Positions 41,949 through 50,461 of a stretch of 64,000 bases of DNA are shown here, piece after piece. Made by a program: the position numbers and the translations under genes. The number at the start of each line of letters is the position of its first letter. Position 1 is the first letter of the stretch. Source of the DNA: Gemmatimonadaceae bacterium (lineage in GTDB: Bacteria > Gemmatimonadota > Gemmatimonadetes > Gemmatimonadales > Gemmatimonadaceae); contig DASXUN010000004.1 in assembly GCA_036504815.1 (NCBI GenBank), positions 237,326 through 301,325 of the forward strand, given 5' to 3'. The notes beneath the pieces were generated by a model that was not told the origin of the DNA, ran no database searches, and was given only the letters and a program-made list of their open reading frames with translations.

Positions 41949-41996
41949 ACCGTGCAGAATGTGGTGGGCGTCGCGACCGTGCGGAAGCCCACCCCG

Positions 41997-42776
41997 TCAG
42001 CGAACACGCGTGCCGAGGCGGCGCCACCGGACGTTTGTCAAGAAGGAGACGGGCGAGGTGCTGTCGGGGGCGTAGCTGAAATAGACGAGGATCGGACGCC
42101 CCTTCACCATCGAATCCGGCACGAAGCCCCAGTAGCGGCTGTCGAGCGAGTTGTCGCGATTGTCGCCCAGCACGAAGAGGTGCCGCGGCGGAACGACGAG
42201 CGGGCCCCAGTTGTTGCGCGAGGGATGGTACGCCCTGCCCTTCGGCAATCGACGGGCCAGGAATTCGCGCTGCCAGCGAAACTCCTCGCCCACCGGGTCC
42301 GAGCCCGGCTCCGTGTGCGACGTGTAGCGCTCACGCAACCGCTGGCCGTTCCGCTGCAGCACGCCGTCCACCATGCCCACGGTGTCGCCGGGCAGGCCGA
42401 CGACGCGCTTCACGAAGTCCTTCGTCGGATCCACCGGCCACCGAAAGACGATGACCTCGCCGCGCAGCGGCGCGTGCGCCGCCGGCAGGCGCGTGCCGGT
42501 GAACGGCACCTCCGCGCCATACACCATCTTGTTCACGAGCAGGAAGTCGCCGACGAGCAGCGTCCCTTCCATGGAGCCGCTCGGGATCTTGAACGCCTCG
42601 ACGATGAACGAGCGGATGAGGAAGAAGAGCAGCAGCGCCGTCGCCATCGACTTTGTCCACTCCCAGAACGCGCGCAACGGCTGCCAGCGACGGCGGCGCG
42701 GCGTCGGCCCGAAGCGCGGCTCGCCACTCACGAGGGGCGGGTCGAGGTCGTCGGGGAGGAGGGAGGGGACGGTCAT
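41997..42776 (-). CDS. lepB: Signal peptidase I
   Basis: This encodes 259 residues. It removes signal peptides from exported proteins at the inner membrane. After a basic N-terminus a single membrane helix (ALLLFFLIRSFIVEAF) precedes the box B motif IPSGSMEGTL with catalytic Ser68. Lys123 in FVKRVVGLPGD is the general base. VLGDNRDNSLDSRYWGFVP is box E. The upstream in-frame extension to 42941 reads element A4 and is rejected; ATG 42776 starts just before the family N-terminus. Many exported proteins in this window are its substrates. Confidence 0.95.
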   Translation of the reverse strand: MTVPSLLPDDLDPPLVSGEPRFGPTPRRRRWQPLRAFWEWTKSMATALLLFFLIRSFIVEAFKIPSGSMEGTLLVGDFLLVNKMVYGAEVPFTGTRLPAAHAPLRGEVIVFRWPVDPTKDFVKRVVGLPGDTVGMVDGVLQRNGQRLRERYTSHTEPGSDPVGEEFRWQREFLARRLPKGRAYHPSRNNWGPLVVPPRHLFVLGDNRDNSLDSRYWGFVPDSMVKGRPILVYFSYAPDSTSPVSFLTNVRWRRLGTRVR

Positions 42777-42832
42777 GGGGTCATTTGGGAGATAGTCGGG
42801 GCGGACCGGGTAATCAAGGAGGACGGGCCGGA

Positions 42833-42972
42833 CGGAACGAGGAGGGGGTAGAGGCCAAGGGACGGGGGCTGAGTTATGGAACGAGGAGGGAGGTCTCTGG
42901 CGCGCCAGTGAGCTCCCTCCTCGTTCCAACTCCCATCCCACCTCGCCAAGTCTCTACCCCCTCCTCGTTCCG
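42833..42972. repeat. Family A element, copy A4
   Basis: This 140 bp copy has outer arms CGGAACGAGGAGGGGGTAGA and TCTACCCCCTCCTCGTTCCG and inner arms TGGAACGAGGAGGGAG and CTCCCTCCTCGTTCCA around a CTGGCGCGCCAG core. It ends 6 bp from the aldehyde dehydrogenase stop and lies upstream of lepB. Confidence 0.9.
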
Positions 42973-42978
42973 CGCGGC

Positions 42979-44460
42979 CTAATAGTTGTCGATCTGTGCG
43001 CGCTGAAGAGCCCCGCTGTAGTCGATGTATCCCACCTTCGTCTCCGAGAAGAACTCGTACACTTCCCATCCCCCTTCCCGATGGCCGTTCCCCGTCGCCT
43101 TGACGCCGCCGAACGGAAGGTGCGCCTCGGCGCCGATGGTGGGGGCGTTGATGTAGGTGATCCCGTTGTCGAGATGCTGCAGCGCCTGGAAGGCGATGTT
43201 CACGTCCTGCGTGTACACCGAGGACGACAGGCCGTACGCGACATCGTTGTTCACGGTGAACGCTTCGGCGGCGTCCTTCACCCTGATGACGCTGAGCACC
43301 GGGCCGAAGATCTCTTCCTGCTCCAGGCGCGAGCCCGCCTTCACGTTGGTGAAGATGGTCGGCTGATAGAAGAAGCCGTGATCGAGGTCGCCGCCGGTGG
43401 CCTTCTGGCCGCCGAGCGCGAGCGTGGCGCCCTCGCCCTTCCCGATCTGTACGTAGTTCTCGACGTTCTGCCGCGAGGCTTCATTCACCAGCGGCCCCAC
43501 ATCCGTCCCCTTCTTGCGGCCGTCGCCGAGCTTCAGCTTGGCGGCGCGATCCACGAGCATCTTCACGAACTTGTCGTGCACGCCGTCCTGCACGATGAGG
43601 CGGCTGGTGGCCGTGCAGCGCTGCCCCGTGGTGCCGAACGCCCCCCAGAGCACGCCGTCGAGGGCGAGATCGAGGTCGGCATCGTTGAGCACGATCATCG
43701 CGTTCTTGCCGCCCATCTCGAGCGACAGCCGCTTGTGCGTGCGTCCGCAGACCTCGCCGATCTTGCTGCCGGTCTCGGTGGAGCCGGTGAACGAGACGAG
43801 CGCGACGTCGGGATGGTTCACGATCGCGTTGCCCACGCGGCCCGGACCGTGCACCAGCTGCACCACCTCCGGCGGCAGCCCCGCCTCGAGCAGGATCTCC
43901 ACAAGCACGTGACCGGTGTGCGGCACGTCGGTGGCCGGCTTGAAGACGACGGAGTTCCCGCACAACAGCGCCGGGAAGATCTTCCAGGTCGGAATGGCGA
44001 GCGGGAAGTTGAACGGCGTGATGATGCCGGCCACGCCGATCGGACGGCGGAACGACATCGCCCACTTGTTGCGCAGTTCGCTCGGCACCGTGTGCCCGAA
44101 CAGGCGGCGCCCCTCGGTGGCGGCGTAGTACGCGGTGTCGATGCCCTCCTGCACGTCGCCCTTGGTTTCGGCGATCGGCTTGCCCATCTCGCGGGTCATC
44201 AGGTCGGCGACTTCGTCCTTGCGGCGCACCAGGATGTCGCCGACGCGGCGCAGCACATCGCCGCGCGCCGGCGCCGGGGTCTTCTTCCAGAGCTCGAACC
44301 CCTTCTTGGCGCTCGCCACCGCGCGATTCACGTCGCTGGCGTCGCCCTTGGGAAAGAGGCCGATGAGATCGCGCGTGTCGGCCGGATTGCGGTTCTCGGC
44401 GTACTCGCCGGTGGAGGACTCAACCCACTGGCCGGCGATGAAACTCTTGAAGTGTGTCAT
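42979..44460 (-). CDS. NAD(P)-dependent aldehyde dehydrogenase
   Basis: This encodes 493 residues. The family oxidises aldehydes to acids. Motifs in order: ITPFNFPLAIPTWK, VFKPATDVPHTGH, SFTGSTETGSK, LEMGGKNAMIV with general base Glu248, GTTGQRCTATSR with nucleophile Cys282 (34 residues on, as normal), EEIFGPVLSVIR and LPFGGVKATGNGHREGG. The last 50 residues resemble semialdehyde dehydrogenases of lysine or sugar catabolism, but the substrate is not determined. No substrate pathway genes are nearby. The start is ATG 44460, next to a heptamer array. Confidence 0.93.
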   Translation of the reverse strand: MTHFKSFIAGQWVESSTGEYAENRNPADTRDLIGLFPKGDASDVNRAVASAKKGFELWKKTPAPARGDVLRRVGDILVRRKDEVADLMTREMGKPIAETKGDVQEGIDTAYYAATEGRRLFGHTVPSELRNKWAMSFRRPIGVAGIITPFNFPLAIPTWKIFPALLCGNSVVFKPATDVPHTGHVLVEILLEAGLPPEVVQLVHGPGRVGNAIVNHPDVALVSFTGSTETGSKIGEVCGRTHKRLSLEMGGKNAMIVLNDADLDLALDGVLWGAFGTTGQRCTATSRLIVQDGVHDKFVKMLVDRAAKLKLGDGRKKGTDVGPLVNEASRQNVENYVQIGKGEGATLALGGQKATGGDLDHGFFYQPTIFTNVKAGSRLEQEEIFGPVLSVIRVKDAAEAFTVNNDVAYGLSSSVYTQDVNIAFQALQHLDNGITYINAPTIGAEAHLPFGGVKATGNGHREGGWEVYEFFSETKVGYIDYSGALQRAQIDNY

Positions 44461-44463
44461 GGA

Positions 44464-44498
44464 GATGGCAGATGGCGGATGGCAGATGGCGGATGGCA
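44464..44498. repeat. Heptamer array C2, five units GATGGC(A/G)
   Basis: Five 7 bp units lie directly upstream of the aldehyde dehydrogenase start. They are the reverse complement of the units of array C3, so C2 and C3 form a large inverted pair about 137 bp apart. Confidence 0.9.
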
Positions 44499-44635
44499 GA
44501 AGCCAGGCGCCGTACTGCGGTGAAATCTACGCTCGAACGGGAGTCGGCGGGCATCGTGGAATACCGCTGGGCGCTGTCAGCGTACCGATGACAGCGGCGG
44601 CAAGAACGAAGATGGCGGCGCCCCGCGCGGAGCAC

Positions 44636-44740
44636 CGCCATCCGCCATCGGCCATCCGCCATCCGCCATCGGCCATCCGCCGTCGGCCATCAGCCATCGG
44701 CCATCGGCCATCGGCCATCGGCCATCCGCCGTCTGCCATC
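44636..44740. repeat. Heptamer array C3, fifteen units (C/G)GCC(A/G)TC
   Basis: Fifteen head-to-tail 7 bp units fill 105 bp between the aldehyde dehydrogenase start and the next gene end. Most are CGCCATC or GGCCATC with a few CGCCGTC, AGCCATC and TGCCATC variants. All frames are open through it, so spurious open frames appear. Confidence 0.92.
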
Positions 44741-44767
44741 GCTCAGACGTCCACACTCAACCCGCCC

Positions 44768-45213
44768 CTACCTAGCGCAACTCCACCCTACCGGGTGCGC
44801 CGCCGTCGGCTTGGCGTACCCCGTGCGCGGCAGCACCTCGATGGACGCGAGCACCAGCCCCCACAGCACGAGCAGCAGCGCCAGCGTGTGCGCCTTCCCC
44901 GCGCGATGCCGGAACGTCCACACCGACGACCAGATGCCGCTCACGAGCAGGGCCGCGACCGCGCCAAGGTACCCCGTGAGACCGAGCCCGCAGCGCGCGC
45001 TGTACGGCCAGAAGACCATCCCCACGCCAAGCGCCACCGTCAGCGAGAGACGGAGGAAGACGCCCCAGGTCGATGTGCTCTTCTGCAGTTCAGCGGCCTG
45101 CGCCTTGGCGGGTGCGCCCTTGGCCGCCTTGGTCGGAAAGAGCGCTTCGTCGCTCACCGACTCGAGCTGACGATCGATCTTCTTGAGTTCAGCGTCCCAA
45201 TTGCGGTCGCTCA

Positions 45214-45214
<1 letters not shown>
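44768..45214 (-). CDS. Small membrane protein of unknown function
   Basis: This encodes 148 residues starting ATG 45214, which overlaps the NtrC-type gene stop (TGATG). The first 60 residues are charged (MSDRNWDAELKKIDRQLESV) and the rest holds three or four hydrophobic helices (VFLRLSLTVALGVGMVFW, LGLTGYLGAVAALLVSGIW, AHTLALLLVLWGLVLASIE). Its end KPTAAHPVGWSCAR is typical of a conserved but unnamed family. I do not recognise its function. Co-translation with the regulator suggests a role in the same response. Confidence 0.75.
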
Positions 45215-46571
<1,357 letters not shown>

Positions 46572-46575
<4 letters not shown>

Positions 46576-47228
46576 GGGACCGCCTTGTAGAGCACGATCT
46601 TGCCGCTGGAGATGCGCACGTCGGCAACGCCGGGCGGCGCCGGCATGGCCACCACGCCGGGCGCGAGGCTGTCGGTGCGCTGCCGCACGCTGATGCGCTT
46701 CACGATCCGGTCGATGAGCGCGCCGGGAAGTCGCAGCTCGTTGACCGTCATCTGCGTGACGTGCAGGCCGAGCACGCCAGGCTGCACCATCGCCAGCTGT
46801 CCGCCAATGAGCACCGGCTGGCGCCCGTCGAGCATCGAGCCGAGCGGCCCGAGCGACTTGGGATCGCCGAGTTCGGAGACGGCCACGTTGGCGCGCAGCA
46901 GCAGCGTGTCGCCGTGCACGGCCGCCTCGGGGCTGCCTGCTGTCGCGCCGAAGATCTTCATGGCCGGCTCCATCTGCCAGGCCGCGAACTCGGCGGGCGT
47001 GAGCGTCGCGTAGACCGGTCCGCGCTTTTCCGTCAGCCGCGCCGCGAGGCGGGCGCCGGCCTTCGCGCCGTCGGCGGTGATGGGGGCCCAGGTGACCGTC
47101 GAGGCCGTCGGAGTGGCGACCACCATCGCGCGCACCCGAGGATACCACCACGGTTTCGTGTACCAGCCGCCAACCGCCAGCACGGCGAGGAGGATCAGGC
47201 AGCCGAGGCGTCCAAGGCATCCAAACAT
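46572..47228 (-). CDS. Exported protein of unknown function
   Basis: This encodes 218 residues. A short hydrophobic segment ([19 protein letters not shown]) marks it as membrane-anchored or exported. The remainder has alternating strands, including a [20 protein letters not shown] segment and [20 protein letters not shown], and resembles lipid-binding DUF2993-like domains only loosely. I do not recognise it. It overlaps larE by one base (TGATG) and the NtrC-type gene by 4 bp, so all are translated from one message. Confidence 0.65.
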
Positions 47229-48127
47229 CAGCCGTTCTCCGAGAGGTCGAGCACGCGCGCATCGGCGCGCTCGTCCCGAGTCAGTTCGTTGAGTGAGCCG
47301 CTGCGGAATCCACGCAGGTCGAGTTCCACCCGGCTGAATCCGGCGGCCTTCACCGCCGCCCGCACGGCCGGGCGCTGCGCGGGCCTGCTCCAGCGTTCCA
47401 TCTGGTCATGGTCCATCTCGAGTCGCGCGGTGTCGCCGTGGAAGCGGACGCGGAGATTGCCGGTGATCCCGAGCGCACGCAGCGCCCGTTCGGCGTTTTC
47501 CACTTTCCGGAGCCGCAGCGGCGTCACCTCGGTGCCGTGCGGCAGGCGCGACGACAGGCACGGCGAGGACGGCTGATCCCACGTCGGGATGCCGCGCAGC
47601 CGGGAGAGCTGCCGAATTTCTTCCTTCGAGAATTTCAACTCCTGCAGCGGCGACTTCACGCCCGCTTCGCGTCCCGCCTGCGCCCCCGGGCGGAAATCGG
47701 CGGTGTCGTCGTCGTTGCTGCCGTCCACGATCACCGCGATGCCCCGTTCGCGGGCGATGGGGACGAGCTTGCTCCACAATTCAGTCTTGCAGTAGTAGCA
47801 GCGGTTGATCGGATTGGCCGCGTAGTGCGGATCGCGCAGCTCGTCGGTGTCGATCTCGAGCACCGGCACCCTGAACTCATCGGCCACCTGCCGTGCCCGC
47901 GTCCACTGCTCCAGCGGATACGACGCGCTGCGGCCGATGACGGCTAGCACGTTCTTGGGCCCGACGGCATCCAGCGCCACGCACGCGAGGTACGCGGAGT
48001 CGACGCCACCCGAATAGCCGATCAGCACGGAGCCATGCCGCCGGATCCACTCGAGCAGCAGGGATTCCTTGCGGAGCAGCCGGGCTTCGACGGCACCGGG
48101 GGGCGTGGGTTCGCGATCGGTATCCAT
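47228..48127 (-). CDS. larE: LarE-type ATP-dependent sulfur transferase
   Basis: This encodes 299 residues. LarE activates and sulfurises the nickel-pincer cofactor precursor used by lactate racemase and related enzymes. The PP-loop SGGVDS lies at 39-44, CYYC at 110-113 and SPCLSSR with Cys190, the counterpart of the sulfur-donating Cys176. The presence of Cys110, Cys113 and Cys190 could indicate a three-Cys, cluster-type LarE rather than the sacrificial form. larA, larB and larC are absent from the window. The other genes in the operon are an unknown exported protein and an NtrC-type regulator. Confidence 0.88.
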   Translation of the reverse strand: MDTDREPTPPGAVEARLLRKESLLLEWIRRHGSVLIGYSGGVDSAYLACVALDAVGPKNVLAVIGRSASYPLEQWTRARQVADEFRVPVLEIDTDELRDPHYAANPINRCYYCKTELWSKLVPIARERGIAVIVDGSNDDDTADFRPGAQAGREAGVKSPLQELKFSKEEIRQLSRLRGIPTWDQPSSPCLSSRLPHGTEVTPLRLRKVENAERALRALGITGNLRVRFHGDTARLEMDHDQMERWSRPAQRPAVRAAVKAAGFSRVELDLRGFRSGSLNELTRDERADARVLDLSENG

Positions 48128-48138
48128 ATGAAGGAAAG

Positions 48139-48150
48139 GTAGTGTCCACT
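48139..48150. repeat. Left 12 bp inverted end GTAGTGTCCACT
   Basis: GTAGTGTCCACT here matches the reverse complement of AGCGGACACTAC at 49279-49290 with a single difference. The pair brackets element A5 and the methyltransferase gene. A smaller inverted motif GTCCACTAATACGGAC overlaps it. Confidence 0.55.
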
Positions 48151-48177
48151 AATACGGACGGAACCTTGGAAAGTGCC

Positions 48178-48343
48178 GCAACGAGGAGGAGATTTGGGGA
48201 CTCGGAACGGGGAGGAGATGGAGGCCAAGGGACGGGGGACGAGTGCAGGAACGAGGCGGGGACGAGAGGGTACGAGCGGAGATCCCCATCCTCGTTCCGA
48301 CTCTCCCGCCTCGTCCCCGCGCCTCTACCCCCTCCTCGTTCCG
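48178..48343. repeat. Family A element, copy A5 (composite)
   Basis: The core 48203-48343 runs from CGGAACGGGGAGG to CCTCCTCGTTCCG. An extra partial left arm CGCAACGAGGAGGAGATTTG is attached before it, suggesting one copy inserted into or recombined with another. It lies between the divergent larE and methyltransferase genes. Confidence 0.85.
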
Positions 48344-48460
48344 ACGCCTTGTTGTCTGTTCTCCGTGAAGCTTCCGGCATAGACTGAATCCTCCTGCCGC
48401 GTCGCGACGCCGCCGCGGCATTGTTGTCCCGGCCTTCCCCCCGTGCCCAGGACAGTCATC

Positions 48461-49279
48461 ATGATCGCCCCCCAGAACGACAGCGCGTTCGGTGATGCCA
48501 TTTCGCGGCTGTACGAGCGTCACCTCGTCCCCCTCCTCTTCGAGCCGTACGCGGCCTTCACGGCGCAACGCGTCGCCGCACTCGGCGCCGGCCGCGTGCT
48601 CGAGACGGCAGCCGGTACCGGCGTCGTGACCCGCGCGCTGGCCAAGCGCCTTCCGGCGAAGGCGACCCTTACGGCCACCGACCTGAACCGCGCGATGCTT
48701 GACCGCGCGGTGAGCGCCGACATGCCGCGCCCCGTGACGTGGCGCCAGGCCGATGCCATGAAGCTGCCGTTCGCCGACGAGAGCTTTGACTGTGTCGTGT
48801 GCCAGTTCGGGGTGATGTTCTTCCCCGACAAGTCCGCCGCGTACGCCGAAGCCCGCCGCGTCCTGCGCCGCGGGGGCAGCTTCGTCTTCACGGTGTGGGA
48901 CCGCATCGAGGACAACGAGTTTGCGGACACCGTGAATGACTCGCTGCGGCACGTCTTTCCCGACGATCCGCCCACCTTCATGCGTCGCACGCCGCACGGC
49001 TACTTCGATCGCGACCTGATCGCCCGCGACCTGCAATGGGCAGGGTTCTCGCACGTGCCGAAGTTCGAGACGGAAAGTGCGCGCAGCTGCGCGCCATCAG
49101 CGCACGAGCCAGCCGTCGCCTTCTGTCAGGGGACGCCCATTCGCAACGAGATCGAGGCGCGCGACGCCGCCCGGCTCGACGTGGCCACCCAGGTTGCGGC
49201 GGCGGCACTACAGAGACGGTTCGGGGATGGAGCGATCGAGGGGAAGATGCAAGCTCACCTCGTGGCGGTCGTGAAGTGA
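48461..49279 (+). CDS. Class I SAM-dependent methyltransferase
   Basis: This encodes 272 residues from ATG 48461; GTG 48443 is possible. The Rossmann motif I VLETAAGTGVVTRAL, motif II TATDLNRAMLDRA, the LPFADESFDCVVCQFGVMFF motif and the RRVLRRGGSFVFTVWD post-motif are complete. It resembles UbiE/Coq5-like small-molecule methyltransferases. The substrate is unknown. It is flanked by family A elements and by 12 bp inverted ends, so it could have arrived as a cassette. Confidence 0.85.
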   Translation: MIAPQNDSAFGDAISRLYERHLVPLLFEPYAAFTAQRVAALGAGRVLETAAGTGVVTRALAKRLPAKATLTATDLNRAMLDRAVSADMPRPVTWRQADAMKLPFADESFDCVVCQFGVMFFPDKSAAYAEARRVLRRGGSFVFTVWDRIEDNEFADTVNDSLRHVFPDDPPTFMRRTPHGYFDRDLIARDLQWAGFSHVPKFETESARSCAPSAHEPAVAFCQGTPIRNEIEARDAARLDVATQVAAAALQRRFGDGAIEGKMQAHLVAVVK

Positions 49280-49290
49280 GCGGACACTAC
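49279..49290. repeat. Right 12 bp inverted end AGCGGACACTAC
   Basis: The reverse complement of this site is GTAGTGTCCGCT, differing once from the left end at 48139. It overlaps the last base of the methyltransferase stop codon and precedes element A6 by 7 bp. Confidence 0.55.
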
Positions 49291-49297
49291 AAGTAAA

Positions 49298-49431
49298 GGG
49301 GAGGGGGTAGAGGCTTAGGGACGGGGAACGAGTGCAGGAACGGGATGGGGACGAGAGGGGACGGGCCGGTGTCCCCTCCTCGTCCCCACTCCCCTCCCTC
49401 GTCCCTACGCCTCTACCCCCTCCCCGTTCCG
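49298..49431. repeat. Family A element, copy A6, overlapping a gene end
   Basis: This 134 bp copy carries GGGGAGG variants. Its right arm overlaps the 3' end of the next minus-strand methyltransferase. The GGGGGTAGAGG part of the arm supplies that gene's TAG stop. Confidence 0.85.
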
Positions 49432-50282
49432 TTGGAAGTTACCAGCAGTACCACTCCCGCCATCCGTTCCGATTCGCGGCGCTGCCGTTTGGTCGAAAAC
49501 CGGCCGATGAGCCCCCAGAGCCAGGCGCCGCGCATCTTGCGATTCAGGCGGTGGGACTCGCGCCAGCTTGAACGGAACTCGAGCTCGTGCCAGCCGGCGG
49601 GCTCGAAGAAGCCGGTCCCCGCCTCGGGCGCAAAGCGGAAAGGCGCCTGGCCGTCGGCGGCACGCTTACCCCAGGAACGTTGCATCCATTTGAGCAGGCG
49701 CGGGCTGGCGAGGTCGATCAGCCACCAGCGGAAAGAGGACTCTGCGTGCAGGTCGCGCGCCAGCGCGAGGACGTCCTCCTCGCCCAGGTAGATCAAGAGT
49801 CCCTCGGCGATGACGAAGACGCGCCGGTGCTCGCGCCCAAGCGCGGCGAAGATCGCGCGCCGAGCGGTCGCGTCCGAGAGGTCGGCCGGCATTCGCTCGT
49901 AGCGGCACGATGGCGTCGCGTCCTTCAGCACCGTCCACTTGTAGTCGAGCACGTCGGCGAAGTCGACGTCCACCCATCGCAGCGTCGACGGCAGCGCCAG
50001 GCGAAACGGCCGCGCATCGAGTCCCGCGGCGAGGTTCAGGACGCAGTCCACGCCGTCGTCGCGCACGCGGCGCAACAGCAGCTCGTCCATCACCTGCGTG
50101 CGCACAATCATCGACCAGGCCGCGCCGACACCGTTCTTCATCGTGCGCACGATCTCGTGACCGAGGTCGCCCGCCAGTTGCCGCGCGAACGGATCCCGGA
50201 ACAGCGCATCGGGACGCTCGCTTTCCATCGCGCGATAGACGGCGACCCAGCGGGCGGTATCACTGACGTGCTGAATGGGCAT
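49413..50282 (-). CDS. LCMT/TIGR00027-type SAM methyltransferase
   Basis: This encodes 289 residues. The sequence matches the leucine-carboxyl-methyltransferase-like family: SDTARWVAVYRAMESERPDA, LFRDPFARQLAG, the SAM motif NLAAGLDARPFRL, WVDVDFADVLDYKW and FVIAEGLLIYLGEEDV. The substrate is unknown; such proteins often modify secondary metabolites or lipids. The last residues SNGTGRG are encoded by element A6, which provides the stop, suggesting that the original C-terminus was altered. Element A7 lies upstream. Confidence 0.88.
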   Translation of the reverse strand: MPIQHVSDTARWVAVYRAMESERPDALFRDPFARQLAGDLGHEIVRTMKNGVGAAWSMIVRTQVMDELLLRRVRDDGVDCVLNLAAGLDARPFRLALPSTLRWVDVDFADVLDYKWTVLKDATPSCRYERMPADLSDATARRAIFAALGREHRRVFVIAEGLLIYLGEEDVLALARDLHAESSFRWWLIDLASPRLLKWMQRSWGKRAADGQAPFRFAPEAGTGFFEPAGWHELEFRSSWRESHRLNRKMRGAWLWGLIGRFSTKRQRRESERMAGVVLLVTSNGTGRG

Positions 50283-50312
50283 GAGGGGGGACGAGGAGGG
50301 GGGACGAGGGGT

Positions 50313-50453
50313 GGAACGAGGAGGAGGTAGAGGCGGTGGGACGAGGGACGGGATGCGGAACGGGGAGGGAGGCCTTCAGGGCGCACGAGAGATCCCACTT
50401 CTCGTTCCGACTCTCCCTCCTCGTCCCTTAGCCTCTACCCCCTCCTCGTTCCG
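50313..50453. repeat. Family A element, copy A7
   Basis: The core runs GGAACGAGGAGGAGGTAGAG to CTACCCCCTCCTCGTTCCG with inner arms CGGAACGGGGAGGGAG and TTCTCGTTCCGACTCTC. A run of extra GGGGGGACGAGG words precedes it (50286-50312). It lies 8 bp from the stop of the D-aminoacylase-like gene. Confidence 0.88.
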
Positions 50454-50461
50454 TGCTAAGT

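Noticed and set aside
42777..42941. N-terminal extension of signal peptidase I
   Set aside because: Encoded by family A element A4; the family start at ATG 42776 is clear.
44464..44740. Possible CRISPR array from the repeated heptamers
   Set aside because: No spacers of regular size, period only 7 bp and no cas genes.
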